DNA of 64,000 nt. Source: Zeugodacus cucurbitae (lineage: Eukaryota; Arthropoda; Insecta; Diptera; Tephritidae). The stretch covers positions 51,193,732 through 51,257,731 of the forward strand of contig NC_071668.1 of NCBI RefSeq assembly GCF_028554725.1, in the 5' to 3' direction. Below the pieces are notes generated by a model, which saw only the letters and a list, made by a program, of their open reading frames with translations, was not told the origin of the DNA and ran no database searches. Both the position numbers and the translations under genes were made by a program. Below are positions 21,770 to 35,209 of this stretch, piece after piece. The first letter of the stretch is position 1. Each line of letters opens with the position of its first letter.

Positions 21770-22844
21770 GTATGTGATTGGCGTTGCAACCGTTTAGCCG
21801 GTTATAGCCGAATCGACGATAGTGCGTCACCTCTCTCTCTCCTTCGCAGTTCGGCGCCAGTTGGAGATCCAAGTGTAACCAGGTCGCTCTCCACTTGGTC
21901 CCTCCAACGGAGTGGAGGCCTTCCCCTTCCTCGGCTTCCTCCGGCGGGTATTGCATCGAACACTTTCAGGGCTGGAGGGTTTTCGTCCATTCGGACAACA
22001 TGACCTAGCCAGCGTAGCCGCTGTCTTTTTATTCGCTGAACTATGTCAATGTCGTCGTATAAATCCTACAGCTCATCGGTCCATCGTCTGCGGTATTCGC
22101 CGTTGCCAATGTTCTGAGGACCATAAATCTTACGCAAAATTTTCCTCTCGAAAACTCCTAGTGTTGTCTCATCTGATGTTGACATCGTCTAATCTTCTGC
22201 ACCGTAAAGCAGGACGGGAATGATAAGCGACTTGTAGAGCTTGATTTTGGTTCGTCGAGAGAGGACTTTACTGTTCAATTGCCTACTCAGTCCAAAGTAG
22301 CACCTGTTGGCAAGAGTTATTCTGCGCTGGATTTCGAGGCTGACATTGTTCGTGTTGTTGATGCTGGTTCCCAGGTATACGAAATTATCTACGACCTCGA
22401 AGTTATGACTGTCAACAGTGACGTGGGAGCCAAGACGCGAATGCGCCGACTGTTTGTTTGATGACAGGAGATATTTCGTCTTGTCCTCATTCACCTCCAG
22501 ACCCATTCGCTTCGCCTCCTTATCCATGCGGGAAAACGCAGAACAAACGGCGCGGTTGTTGCTTCCGATGATATCAATATCATCGGCGTACGCCAGGAGC
22601 TGTACACTCTTGTAGAAGATTGCACCTTCTCGGTTTAGCTCTGCAGCTCTTATAATTTTTTCCAGCATCAGGTTAAAGAAGTCGCACGATAATGTCTGAA
22701 ACCTCGTCTGGTATCGAACGGCTCGGAGAGGTCCTTCCCAATCATGACGGAGCCTTTGGTGTTGCTCAACGTCAATTTACACAGCCGTATTAGTTTTGCG
22801 GGGATACCAAATTCAGACATCGCGGCGTAAAGGCAACTCCTTTT
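21770..22844 (-). mobile_element. RTE-like retrotransposon, copy 2, 5'-truncated
   Basis: Minus strand, running from the middle of RT to the 3' end (GGTTGCAACGCCAATCACAT). It is flanked by a perfect 13-bp target duplication AGATTTGCAGCAT (21757-21769 and 22845-22857), so the insertion boundaries are exact and the truncation happened at integration, as is typical of target-primed reverse transcription. Confidence 0.85.
21802..22840 (-). pseudogene. RTE copy 2: C-terminal RT fragment
   Basis: Encodes CLYAAMSEFGIPAKLIRLCK, a small deletion around the RQGDSLS block, then LLAYADDIDIIG (motif C), NEDKTKYLLSS, RRITLANRCYFGLSRQL, LIIPVLLYGAED, a frameshift near 22189, and ALKVFDAIPAGGSRGRGRPP. Not functional, because the endonuclease and the front of RT are absent. 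Confidence 0.8.
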
Positions 22845-22857
22845 AGATTTGCAGCAT

Positions 22858-24162
22858 ACTGAATACAAAAGCAAGCTAATATGTTTATAAAAGGTTCATA
22901 CAATCATAGTTACATACGCATATAAAATATATACTTATACGTAGTTCCTTATAAAAACAGTTTAAATATAACGGAAAGAAGTGAACAATAGACTCATATA
23001 GAATATCGATATTCTGTTGATCTAACAGCAATGGCGACATTAAACAGAAAGAAAGAAAGGATGTTTCATACTATCGACCAATTAGAAATGGAAGACCACG
23101 ACATGCATCGAAGTAACAAAATAACGTTATGGCCGTTAGAGGATAATACCTAATGTGGCTGTGAGCCACTGTCTCCTTGAAGTACGAAGTATCTATGTAA
23201 TGATGCAAACATATGAAATCAAAATTAATGGAGGCTTGATGGAAGTAAATCTGTTTTCCAAACGTGTCATCCAGATTTGTATTATTAGTTGAAGTATTCA
23301 TCCCGTTCAGTTCGGTACTTTATAGGCTCATTGAATGTTTACCTTGATTAAATAGGCAGATAAAAACATTTATTAGTTATAAATGAGTTCAAGTTTCAAT
23401 ATTCCAAGTAATAGCAAAGTTTTGCGGACAAGACTTATTATAAAGAAAAGGTTTTGCCATTATGCTTCAAAAATTTTTTCGGACAAGTGACCGCCGCGAC
23501 TGGTTCGAAAAAGTTCTAAAAAAAACACCAGTACGTTTTCACCTATGCAATTTCCAGTTAAAATTTTTGCCCCTATAACATTGTTCATTATTTTCTTGAT
23601 TGAGAGTTTGGTCCCGTTACAAAGTGGTGGTGGAGTTATGCTTCGAAGAAGATGATGGGTACGTCAACTTTCAATAGTAAAGCAAGAGACAACGGGTATA
23701 CAACCCAAACAAGAGAATCAAATAATTCAGTTGGATAGGTGAGAACTTCAACTTGATTCAGCACAATATCAATGGTCTTAAATACATATTTTCGTTTCGC
23801 GGGTATTCCATTCTGAATAGTGGAGTGTATGGTATGGATATAAATTGGCCGCGTATATGCTGGTCTAGCAGTTTTCGATGCAAGCTTGGCGATAAGAAGG
23901 ATGTCGGTGTCGATGTATTGAATAACAGCAATCGTAGATGACGCATTGTGTTTATAACGATTGAAAAAATTGTGTAGACAAATAAGCGATTGAAAAGCAT
24001 TCGAGGGTTGAGCGACTGATCGACACTTACAATAGCACCTTTAGGTGACAATCGCTCAGTAGTGGACACCAGCAATAGGGGTGTAAGAGTTAAAATCGTA
24101 TTTAACAGGAAGACTATACAGTTATACACCATATTGATACTTGGTTGACTGAAATTGATCTA
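22858..24162. other. unassigned sequence
   Basis: No transposon ends or domains recognised. A 124-codon minus frame (23758-24132) has no recognisable motif. Confidence 0.35.
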
Positions 24163-24648
24163 CTTAACCCTTTCGGGCCCGACTTTTTCCTGTGGTTTTA
24201 AAATTGCTTTTCTCCACTGAGACCATAAAAGAATTCCAAATCGTCTTTTATTATAGGCGCTACAGACGGTTGCTTGTGAGCAACATTGGGCCATAGTGGA
24301 ATACAAAAATCATAAAACGAAGATTTTGATTTCATGAAAAAAGGCTTTACTTAAATGGTTTTATGTATGGTTGTTATATGTACGAAGAGTTAAAAAACTT
24401 TAAAATATAATATTATTATTTATGTGTGAAAAATTAAAAAAAAAATAGTTTTAGTTGTTTTTCCATCATTTAGTCAATTCAGACCCAGTTTGGCATAGTC
24501 TGCAACTTCCTTTTTCACCAAACACATTTTGATCGCAGCGTCAGCATCAGCTTGTGTAGGAATAAACTTGCAGACTGCTTGTTGAGTTACTAGGATCAAT
24601 TATATGGAGATTCTATTAATGTTGCTTATAAGGGGCGACCTCTTTTTT
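24163..24648. other. possible TTAA-element terminus cut by RTE copy 3
   Basis: TTAACCCTTTCGGGCCCGAC at about 24163 resembles the other TTAA/CCCT termini of this window. No matching right terminus was found; the RTE copy begins at 24649. On the minus strand a short open frame (LVTQQAVCKFIPTQ to VADYAKLGLN then stop, about 24460-24600) may be a remnant C-terminus of the element's gene, but it was not recognised. Confidence 0.3.
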
Positions 24649-27556
24649 GCGTTCAACCGTTTAGCCGGTTATAGCCGAATCGATTAAAGCGCGCCACTCT
24701 CCTCTTTCCTTCGCAGTTCGGCGCCAGTAGCAGATCCCAAGTGTAACCAGGTCGCTCTCCACCTCGTCCCTCCAACGGGACCTGGTCCTCCCCTTCCTCG
24801 GTTTCCTCCGGCGGGCATTGCATCGAACACTTTCAGGGCTGTAGTGTTTTCGTCCATTCGGACAACATGACCTAGCCAGCGTAGCCGCTGTCTTTTTATT
24901 CGCTGAACTATGTCAATGTCGTCGTATAAATCCTACAGCTCATCGGTCCATCGTCTGCGGTATTCGCCGTTGCCAATGTTCTGAGGACCATAAATCTTAC
25001 GCAAAATTTTCCTCTCGAAAACTCCTAGTGTTGTCTCATCTGATGTTGACATCGTCTAATCTTCTCCACCATAAAGCAGGACGGGAATGATAAGCGACTT
25101 GTCGAGTTTGATTTTGGTTCGTCGAGAGAGGACTTTACTGTTCAATTGCCTACTCAGTCCAAAGTAGCACCTGTTGGCAAGAGTGAATCTGCGCTGGATT
25201 TCGAGGCTGACATTGTTGGTGTTGTTGATACTGGTTCCCAGGTAAACGAAATTATCTACGACTTCGAAGTTATGACTGTCAACAGTGACGTGGGAGCCAA
25301 GACGCGAGTGCGCTGACTGTTAGCTTGATGACAGGAGATATTTCGTCTTGTCCTCATTCACCTCCAGACCCATTCGCTTCGCCTCCTTATCCATGCGGGA
25401 AAAAGCAGAACAAACGGCGCGGTTCTTGCTTCCGATGATATCAATATCATCGGCGTACGCCAGGAGCTGTACACTCTTGTAGAATATTGTATCTTCTCTA
25501 TTTAGCTTTGCAGCTCGTATTATTTTTTCCAACATCAAGTTAAAGAAGTCGCTCAATAGTGAGTCACCTTGTCTGAACCCTCGTTTGGTATCGCACGGCT
25601 CGGAGAGGTCCTTCCCAATCATGACGGAGCTTTTGGTGTTGCTCAACGTCAACTTACATAGCCGTATTAGTTTTGCGGGGATACCAAATTCAGACATCGC
25701 GGCATAACGGCAGCTCCTTTTTAGTGCTGTCGAAAGCAGCTTTAAAATCGACAAAAAGGTGGTGTGTGTCGATCCTATTTTCACGGGTCTTTTCCAAGAT
25801 TTGGCGCATGGTGAATATCTGGTCGGTTGTTGGTTTTCAAGGTCTAAAGCCACACTGATAAGGTCCGATCAGTTTGTTGACGGTGGGCTTAAGTCTTTCA
25901 CACAGTACGCTCGATAGAACCTTATAGGCGATATTTAGGAGGCTTATCCAACGGTAATTGGCACAGTTTGTGGGATCTCCCTTTTTATGGATTGGGCAGA
26001 GCACACTGAGATTCCGATCGTCGGGCATGCTTTCTTCCGATCATATTTTGCAAAGAAGCTGATGCATGCAACTTATCAGTTCTTCGCTACCGTATTTGAA
26101 TAGCTCAGCCGGTAATCTATCAGCCTCTGCCGCTTTGTTGTTCTTCAGGCGGGTAATTGCTATTCGAATTTCTTTATGGTCGGGTAATGGAATATCTATT
26201 CCATCGTCATCGATTGGGGAATCGGGTTCACCATCTCCTGGTGTTGTACTTTCACTGCCATTCAACAGGTCGGTTACCAGATTACCATCTTGGTCTCTAC
26301 ATGAGGATGCTCCGGTCTTGAAACCTTCGTTAAGTCGCCGGATCTTTACGTAAAATTTTCGAGCATTACCTCGGTCTGCCAGCTTCTCAAGCTCTTCGTA
26401 CTCACGCATTTCGGCCTTTTTCTTTTTTTGTCTGCAGATGTGTCTCGCTTCCCTCTTCAGCTCTCGGTATCTATCCCATCCCGCACGTGTTGTGGTTGTT
26501 TGCAACGTTGCGAGGTAGGCAGTCTGTTTTCTCTCCGCTGCCAGACGGCATTCCTCATCGTACCAGCTTGTTTTTTGACGTCGCCGAAATCCAATTGTTT
26601 CGGCTGCAGCGGTACGCAGTGAGTTTGAGATGGCGTTCCACAGTTCCCTTATACCGAGATGCTGATGAGTGCTCTCAGAGAGCAGGAGTGCAAGTCGAGT
26701 AGAGTATTTCGTGGCTGTCTGTTGCGATTGCAGCTTTTCGACGTCGAACCTTCCTTGTGTTTGTTGACGGGCGTTCTTTGCTGCACAGAGGCGGGTGCGT
26801 ATCTTCGCTGCTACCAGATAATGGTCCGAGTCTATATTTCGTCCTCGGAGCGTACGCACGTCTTAAAGACTGGAGACATGTCTTCCGTCGATCACAACGT
26901 GATCGATTTGGTTACGCGTCTTTCGATCGGGAGACAGCCAAGTAGCTTGGTGTATTTTCTTATGCTGGAATCTGGTACCACAGACGACCATATTTCGGGC
27001 CCCAGCGAAGTCGATCAGCCTCAGACCGTTTGGCGATGTTTCGTCATGGAGGCTGAATTTTCCGACTGTTGTGCCAAAGACACCTTCTTTACCCACCCCG
27101 GCGTTAAAATCGCCAAGCACTATTTCGACATCGTGGTGGGGGCAGCGCTCGTAAGTACTTTTTAGGCGCTCATAGAAAGCATATTTGGTCACATCGTCCT
27201 TCTCTTCCGTTGGGGCGTGGGCGCAAATAAGTGATATGTTAAAGAACCTCGCTTTTAAGCGGATTGTGGCTAGACGTTCATCCACCGGGGTGAATGCCAG
27301 GACTCGGCGACGGAGTCTCTCTCCCACCACAAATCCAACACCAAATTTGCGCTAGTAGATGTCACAAGGACCCACCTTCTTCCGTCCTTGTCGCGTCCAT
27401 CGCACTTCTTGGATGGCGGTGATGTCAGCCTATAGTCGTATGAGGACATCAACCAGCTGGGCAGAGGCACTTTCCCAATTAAGGGTCCGAACATTCCAGG
27501 TGCATGCCCTTAAATCATTATCCTTAAAACGTTTGCAGCGGTCGTCATCAAAAGGG
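24649..27556 (-). mobile_element. RTE-like retrotransposon, copy 3, nearly full length
   Basis: Minus strand. The 3' end (ACGGTTGAACGC, lacking the usual CAATCACAT tail) is at 24649. The 5' side stops within the leader at CCCTTTTGATGACGACC, about 170 bp short of the full 5' end. No clear target duplication is visible. Compared with copy 5 it keeps regions deleted there, which makes the copies complementary for building a consensus. Confidence 0.8.
25000..27500 (-). pseudogene. RTE copy 3: endonuclease and RT in several frames
   Basis: Right to left: endonuclease from about 27500 with ACTWNVRTLNWE-type start, VGERLRRRVLAFTP, ICAHAPTEEKDD, IVLGDFNAGVGKEG, RNQIDHVVIDGR; linker NIDSDHYLVAAKIRTRL (the SDH motif present here), TTTRAGWDRYRELKREA; RT with NNKAAEADRLPAELF, CPIHKKGDPTNCANYRWI, LIGPYQCGFRP, RQGDSLLSDFFN and AYADDIDIIGS. 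Segments fall in at least four reading frames, so the gene is dead. A 21-codon gap in the linker relative to copy 5 shows where each copy has lost sequence. Confidence 0.75.
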
Positions 27557-27839
27557 TAGTGAGGAGTGAGTAGTGTAGTAAGTAGTTAGTAGTGAGGAGA
27601 AAAAACAAATAGTATAAGGAATATGAGCAACATCAACGAAATTTAGTCACAATTACAAAAAGCATTAAATAATCACTAAATGATAATTTCTAAGAGTTTA
27701 AAAATATATATAATGATATAAACGAATCAAATGGTCTTCATGGCGTATACGTAACTTTTTATTGATAATTAAAGAGGCTGTGAAAATAAATTTAATATTA
27801 TTCGATTAAAACACCACGACTATACGCTGAAATAATTTT

Positions 27840-28100
27840 GGTAGTATATCTCACATATTAAACGATACATGCGGTATAAGGCCCACCGTATTTTTGAAAA
27901 ACCTATAATTAAGTATATGGGAGCCATTTTTGGTACAGAAGTACACTATTAGAAGAAAAAGAGAGATTTATCGATATTTTCTGTGAAAAATTACATGTGA
28001 AAATTATATGTGAAGTTTAAACTGATAGGAAAATTAATCGTAGACGTGTTTATGTATCTTTGATATCTGCGCTTAAATCAATTGTAGAATTTGAAACTCA
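27840..28100 (+). repeat. DINE-1-like internal fragment
   Basis: Contains the blocks TCACATATTAAACGATACAT, GAAAAACCTATAATTAAGTA and CACTATTAGAAGAAAAAG, shared in the same order with the interrupted copy at 43960-44200. Neither terminus is present. Confidence 0.5.
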
Positions 28101-28232
28101 AAAAATGTTCACTCCTGAAATGGTTAAAGTATATTCAATTGTGATCTTCCAACCGATGCTTACCTAAGTATGCTTTATTTTCCAAACTCACACCCTACAT
28201 GATTTCGGTCTTCCCTCCTGCACTTATTCCTT

Positions 28233-29706
28233 ATTATAGTCTCGCAACAAAGTTGCTAAGAGAGTATTATAGTTTTGTTCACATAACGTTTGTTTCTAAC
28301 ACCCAAAACTAAACGAGCTAGATATATATACCAAAGTGAAGAGGGTGAAGAGTGGAGTTCAAATCCGAATGTCTGTCTGTCCGTCCGTCCGTCCGTCCGC
28401 CTGTGCAAGCTGTAACTTGAGTAAAAATTATGATATCTTAATGAAACTTGGCACACGTATTCTTTGGCACCCTGAGGAGGTTGCTTTCGAAAATGGGCAA
28501 AATCGGACCATTGCCACGAACACAAATTGGCGAAAACCAAAAACCTATAAAGTGTCATAACTAAGGCATAAATAAAGTTATAAAAGTAAAATTTGGAATA
28601 AAGGATCGCACTAGGAAGGGGCATATTTGGATGTAAATTATTTAGGGAAGTGGGCGTGGCCCCGCCCCAAATCGGTTATTTGTATATAACTCGCAAACCA
28701 ATAAAGCTATATAAACCAAACTTTCTGCAGACGGTTCTCCTACGTACCCCACCACACACCATGAAAATAATTGAAATGGGATAATAACCACGCCCACCTC
28801 TCATACAAAGATTAGGTTGAAAATTACTAAAAGTGAGTTAACTTACTAACGAAAAACGTCAGAAACACTAAATTTCACATAAATAATAGCAGAAGGAAGC
28901 TGCACTCAGATTTTTTTACAAAATGGAAAATGGGCGTGGCTTTGCCCACTTATGGGTCAAAAACCATATCTCAGGTACTACTCAACAGAATTCAATGTGA
29001 TTTGGTATATAATATTTTCTTCTTTCCGATGACACGTATGAAAAATGGATGAAATCGGTTCACAACTACGACACCTTCCCATATAACTCAATTTTGAATT
29101 CCATCTGATTCTATCTCTTTATAATATATACATATGGAACCAATAAAGATAGCGAAATAAAAGTTTACATAAATACTGTATATGATCCGTAGCATCACTT
29201 GAAAAAATTTTCGAAATCGGACTATAACTTTCCAATGCCCCGGATATCGAATTTGAAGAACTCAGTGCCGTATGGTAATTTTTCACCGAAAACATCGGTA
29301 AATATCTCAGATATCTTGATTTAATTCACAAGAACTACTTTTCTTCTAGTAGTGTGTCTCTGTACCAGAAATGGTTAAAATCAGGTCATAACTTTCCCTA
29401 GCTCTCATATAGCTAATTATAGGATTTTCAAAAATACGATGGGCTTAATAGCTTAGAAATCGGGTAATATATGAAATTTCTTAGCCAAATTAAATAAGCA
29501 TATAATGTATGTTGGTGATGAAAATGAGTTTAATCGGCTCAGGAATTACCTCAGCCTATATACCATATATGTTGATTTTCGTTTTTCTATTGGACTTTAT
29601 ACTGAATACATAGGTCAAATTGTGTGTTATCTTAATAAAAATATAGCAATAATTTGCGAACGTATAAAATGTTCGGTTGCACCCGAACTTAGCCTTTCCT
29701 TACTTG
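28233..29706 (-). repeat. DINE-1-like element, long form (copy E)
   Basis: Starts with hairpin CTCGCAACAAAGTTGCTAAG-AGAG and ends CGGTTGCACCCGAACTTAGC-CTTTCCTTACTTG. Core CTGTCTGTCCGTCCGTCCGT near 28370. It carries the longer 5' module (blocks around 29340-29600) that copies A and D lack, so at least two subfamilies coexist in the window. Confidence 0.7.
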
Positions 29707-30960
29707 TTTTTATATTTATTTCATTACAAAGGCCAGCCGGTGCCGTTGATTATTCGATTTGTATTATTATTCTCTGCGAGCTTCCATTGTCTGTACTTCA
29801 ATTCACAGTTAAATTTTTTTTATTTTCCTGTGTGTACGAACGTGTATGTATTCCAGGATTAAGATTTTTATTTTTTTTTATATTTTTTATTACTTCGCTG
29901 TGCGATCACATTTTTTGCCGACTTCAAAAAGCACAGTTGGTAGCGAGTGTCCTTGATATAATTAAATGGCTGTGTGGTTGGTCTTTGGTAATAATTGTAT
30001 GTCTGCAATATAATTGCCCAGGGAAGATTTTCAAGCGGGACTTAATTAATTGCGCGTGCAACATAAACGAAAACAAAATCATTATAGAAAATATAAAAAG
30101 CAACAAAGCTCGGCGAAAAAGGAAGAAACAAGAATGAATTGCCATATATTTCCCGCAGCACTTTAGCTGCGACGCGTTTTTTTCTAAATTGTCAATCATC
30201 CTCATGTGCGCTTGTAAAGAGTTAGTAGAAGTGCGTAATTAAGTATGTGGTACCTGACTTATTCCACTTCCATTTAGAAATGTTTAGAGATAATTGCGAC
30301 GAATCTCTTGAAACAGGAGCTCAGTAAAGCAAAGATCGATCGATTCTAAAGCTCAATTACATTGGACAAACCTTAATTTTATTCACTTATTTATATGTAT
30401 TTCGGTTGATATTTTCTCTTTTGTGAAGCAAATTTTTACCATTACCTCTATCGAGTGTCTTGTCACGTGGAAAGATCTTTTGACCAGGAAACTGTACAAC
30501 TTTTCAGCCGGGTGGAACTAGTGACATTTTACATCGTACCCAGCGATTTTTCTCGCTCTCAAAATTGCGTAAATATATTGAGTTTAATACTCAGTGAAAA
30601 GAACTATGAACTATTAGAATTTGAGCAAAATCGCAGATAATAGATACAAATTTACTTTTAAACTGTTTAACGATTTCGGGATTAGGATCCAATATTTTGT
30701 GTATACTCGTTTCTAATTCCCATACTATATATATGTACATATGCAATAAGATTGTGTAAGGGTGTAATAGCGCAATATTGCTTGTTCTTTTTGGTGTGTT
30801 CTAACGCCAACATATTCTCTTAATGTTAGTTAATTTTAAGCGCTAAAAACGAATTGGGGATTAATTCCTCAAAACGCATTCCACGAATGACTAAATTATA
30901 ATTTTTGCAATGAACAAAAACTTGATTACGACTTCTAGTCTTTGATGTCTGTTGTCTTTA
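29707..30960. other. unassigned sequence
   Basis: Long frames running out of the preceding repeat (to about 30137) are AT-driven and lack domains. Nothing else recognised. Confidence 0.35.
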
Positions 30961-31417
30961 GTGCTGAACACAAAGACGACGACACTACACGACGTAGCGA
31001 CGGCTGACCACAAATGCCGGTTTGAACCCAGCGTCTTGAGCATTTTGAACACGGCAGCGACATATCAAACAGCAATTTCATTGTTGCCGTACTAACATCT
31101 TTCACTTACGCAAAAAATGTAAAAATTTGCGATTTATTTGTTTTAAATAATCGATTGTTTTACGTTTCTACTGACAAAATAACGTCATACTTGTGAGAAC
31201 TTTGAATAATTTTACATTTCACATGTAAGTGGCAGCTCTACAGCGGCCATTGTCGTCGGCAAAATTAGAAACATTTCTAATTTGGCGACAGCGAAGACTT
31301 CAACCCTTTTGTTGTGAAGTCGTGCTGTTGTCAAAAAATCTGTGCCCATAAGAACTCGTGTATTTTAATATTTGACAGATGTCGCTCGTCGCTTGTCGTC
31401 TTCTATGTGTTCAGCAC
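30961..31417. mobile_element. TIR element, 457 bp, unclassified
   Basis: Left end GTGCTGAACACAAAGACGAC and right end (complement) GTGCTGAACACATAGAAGAC match at 18 of 20 positions. Further subterminal similarity of CGACG/GCGACG words extends inward. No clear target duplication was found, and there is no coding capacity. Possibly a hAT- or P-type MITE. Confidence 0.5.
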
Positions 31418-32679
31418 ATTTCTCTTCAATCATGAAGGCGTTGGGAACGCTGAGAGTTCGATTCCCTAAGACGAGCTAATATTTTGTTCTTCAAGCCGCT
31501 ACACACGTTTCGTACTCGATGCTCGTGCATGTGCTTAAGAAGTGCTTAAAGCGAGTGCTCGTTAATCGACTCTCTGTGCCATTGCAATGTGTATTCTCTT
31601 CGACTTGCAAGAGGATTTTCAGTTTCTGGTGAAGATACTCCATCACGGCATCTTTTTGATATTTTCAGAAAGTTGAGATATATGTAAATCAATTGTGCTT
31701 TTTTAAAATTAAAACAAATTTAACTGTCTTTGTACAAAGTACTAAATTATTTGCTTAATATTTTTTAAAATGATATAGACACTTATTGTGACAAAACTGT
31801 AATAGTTATTATTATTTGTAATACATTAATTTTTTCTATAATCAATTGTTTTCGCAGCGCCCGTAATTTATGAAGGTTTTTTGGTAATTCTTTCACATCT
31901 TACGTTACATTATTGGAGTTTTAGTATGGATCGCTAACTTTTTTGAAAATTTAATATAGCCTATGTTTTTTTTTTTCAAATCTGTCAAATTGTTTCGGAG
32001 CCTATTGAATGCAAATAAACAATCAAATCTTTCCTCTTTATAATATTCGTATAGATAAATATATTTATATTTTTCAATAAAACATCGTCTTGTGGTTATT
32101 CGAATAATAATTGGGCTGATTACAAGGAACAGTTAGAGTATATAAGTTAAATAAGTTAAACAATTCTTATTATTTCAGTTATTTATTTTATAATAATTTG
32201 GTGAGCTACTGCTGCATCTTATGAGCTACAATTTATAACTAAAAGTGGATGAACTATTTGAGTTAACTTATACATATATAGAGTACAATATTTCTAATAA
32301 AATCTGCTTAATAGCAAAACGCATGACAACTTCAACCAATGGGACGCCAAAAAAACCACTCAACCTTCGTTTATCTGAGTTAGAGTGTAAAACATCAAGC
32401 AAAAACATTTAGTAAATATTTGCTCTTCCTTCGGAAAAGTCAACCAGGAATGACAGAGTTAAACCGAGCTGCGCAAATTTCAACATTTTTCTTGAAACCT
32501 CAAAAAGCATTCTCACAAACATGAGAATAAATGTGCGGTTTTGTTTAGAATGTTCCGCTTTGCCAAAACTGATATCACTTGACAACTTTGGTAAACAGAA
32601 ATGGTAAACAGTAAACGAAATACATACAAACAAAACTTCTTCAGAATTATTTTTTTATTCATTACAAAGTGTGGATGTG
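31418..32679. other. unassigned sequence
   Basis: AT-rich, no gene or repeat recognised. Confidence 0.35.
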
Positions 32680-33967
32680 AAACAAAAGTTGCGAAAAGTT
32701 GTTCACATAACGGTTGTTCGTAAGTCTTAAAACTTAACGAGTTAGATAGATATATGGTTATATATATCAAAATGATCAGGATGACGAAACAAGCTAAAAT
32801 CCGTCCGTCTGTCCGTCTGTGCATACGTGAAAATGGATAAATTGAGTAAAAATTAAGATATTTTGACAAAACTTGGTACACATGTTCCTTGGCACTGAGG
32901 AGGTTGGTATTGAAAATGGGAGAAATCGCTCGACTGCCCTATAAAGTGTCTTAACTAAGCCATAAATAAAGTAATGAAAGTAAAGTTTGATACAGAGGAT
33001 CACATTAGAGAGGGTCATATTTTGGTGTCACTTTTTTGGGGAAGCGGGCGTGGCCCCTCCCACAAATAGGTTTTTTGTATATATCTCGCAAACCAATAAA
33101 GCTATATAAACCAAACTTTCTGCAGTCGGTTCCCTTACGTACCCCGCCACAAACCATAAAAATAGTAGAAATCGGATATTAACCACGTCCACCTCCCATA
33201 CAAAGGTTATGTTAAAAACCACTAAAAATGCTTTAATTCAGATAGGAAAAACACCAGAAACCTTAAATTTCATCATAAAGAAGGTTCAGAAGGGATTCAT
33301 TTAAATTGGTATACAAAATTTTAAATGGGCGTGGCTCCGCCCACTTATCGGTCAAAAAACATATATCCGAAACTATTCGACCAATTTCAGTGGAATTCGG
33401 TTCTTAATAATTTTCTTGCATCCCAATGATATGTTGTAAAAATAGGCCAAATCGGTTCACAACCACGCTTACTTCCTATATACCAGAACTTTGAAGTCGA
33501 TCTGAATCGTTTACTTTACCATATAGAAAGTAAGCATTATGGAAGATATCAAAACAGAACTTTGCATAAATACTGCATTTATAGTGTGGCAGCCCTTTTC
33601 TAAAAATCTCCGAAATCGGACCACAGGTTTTCAAGGCCCATATATCTAACATGAAGACCTCAGTGCTTCTAATCATTTTTTTTACCGAAAATAATGGTAA
33701 GTCTCTCAGATATTTTGATGAAATTTGTAGGGAATATTTTTCTTCTAATGATATGTCTCCCTGCCAAAAATGAGTGAAATCGGGTCATAACTTCACTTAG
33801 CTTCCATATACCTAATATTACGGTTTCCAGTTTTGAATGGACTTTATAGCGTATATACTATGACGAATATGTGGGTCAAATTGTGTGATATCTTAATAAA
33901 AGTATATCAATAAATTGCGAAAGTATAAAATGTTCGGTTGCACCCGAACTTAGTCTTTCCTTACTTG
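32680..33967 (-). repeat. DINE-1-like element (copy F)
   Basis: Begins GTTGCGAAAAGTTGTTCACA with a degenerate terminal hairpin and ends GTTCGGTTGCACCCGAACTT-AGTCTTTCCTTACTTG. The core is reduced to CCGTCCGTCTGTCCGTCTGT near 32800. Contains GGGCGTGGCTCCGCCCAC near 33330. Confidence 0.7.
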
Positions 33968-34704
33968 TAAAAAAAATATGAGGAATGTTTTATTAAACTT
34001 CATTTTTTCACCTCCCAATGGGTTCAAGCGCAAACTGTATTATTTAGTTTTCTTTAAATTATGGAAATTTAAAAGCAAATTCTGGAAACTGCGTACTAAA
34101 ACTTGTACCAAAGTCAAAAGATCACAGCCGTCGCAGTCACCGCTGCTGTCATCTTAGGAGACTTTTCATTATTCAAACCAAGGAACCCGTATGTCTACAA
34201 AACGACAAAAACAAAGCATACCAGCACCATAGCAACCGCTGTGTGAAGTGGCAATGTGCGCGTTGTGAAGAGCACAACAATTAAACTCACAGGGCTTGTA
34301 GCACAAAATTAAAGAGAATAAAACAAAAGTCATAACCAAAGTAAAAAGGGCAGAAAACGCAAGACAAAGGAAAACTCAGAAGTATATACAACACATACAC
34401 ATGTATGCCGTACATTAGCATTTGACGAGTGACCATGGCGTATACGTAACATGATGTGAAACGTATGAATACAGATGTGCGTTTTATTCTACGCATTTAC
34501 TTAGATATTTTGTGATTCTCTCGGGTACATAGCAGTTTATATGGTTGAGTACATTGACATGTTATAAAATAATTTCACATAACAACTGTGAGACTCAGTT
34601 GCATAACCATATACGTACTCAAACATTGCCACAAACACAATTATTTGATTTGTTTTTAGAATAAATCCTGATTTGGTGATAGATAATTACACGTATAGTG
34701 TTTT
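33968..34704. other. unassigned sequence
   Basis: No gene or repeat end recognised. Confidence 0.35.
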
Positions 34705-35209
34705 GGGTCAATTTGACCCACTTATAAAAAATCCACTGATAACACTATTTTATTGAGTGTATGTTAATTGTAGAAAATATTTGTAAATAATAGCTGTGTT
34801 CCTTGCAAACAAATTTTTGGCACATACTACAAACAGCTGAATATTTCTTCGTCGTTTTTTGGTGGATTCATATATATATAAAAATAGAGCTGTGCAAAAT
34901 ATACTCGATTTCCGATAACTAGCTTTCTTTGTCGGCGTTTTTGATCGAGTGATGTAATAATAAACGGCAAAATGTTTCAAAATACTAAGTGGGTCAAATT
35001 GACCCAACAACGTAATAAGTGTAATGAAATTACATTTGGCATCCTCCAGCAACATAAAAAACAGATATTATTTTAATTTTCACATTTATCTATTCCTTTT
35101 ACTGCAGTTAACAAATAGAAGAAGAATCAATACAATACGACTACACTAACACGCAAATTTCGACGAGTTTTCTTGAAAATTGGGTCAAATTGCAAACATA
35201 GCAGAAGGG
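34705..35209 (-). pseudogene. piggyBac-like element relic (C-terminal Cys-rich part)
   Basis: The right edge is GCAGAAGGG followed by TTAA (35210-35213), the terminus type expected for a TTAA element. On the minus strand a frame runs from about 35055, and after a frameshift the sequence reads KYSAVCSMCQKFVCKEHS near 34800-34850. Closely spaced C-x2-C, C and H like this match the C-terminal Cys-rich domain of piggyBac transposases. The catalytic core is missing. Two copies of the palindrome GGGTCAAWTTGACCC (34705 and 34991) and a half copy (35182) recall the subterminal palindrome of the TTAA element at 9805-12110. No left TTAA terminus was found. Confidence 0.5.

Noticed and set aside
24460..24600. 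piggyBac Cys-rich tail next to the TTAACCC motif at 24163
   Set aside because: One frame gives scattered Cys, but the longer open frame (LVTQQAVCKFIPTQ...) lacks the C-C-C-H spacing; kept only as a possible terminus.
29505..30137. 210-codon plus-strand ORF as a gene
   Set aside because: Its first third is the end of a DINE-like repeat and the rest is AT-driven hydrophobic sequence without motifs.
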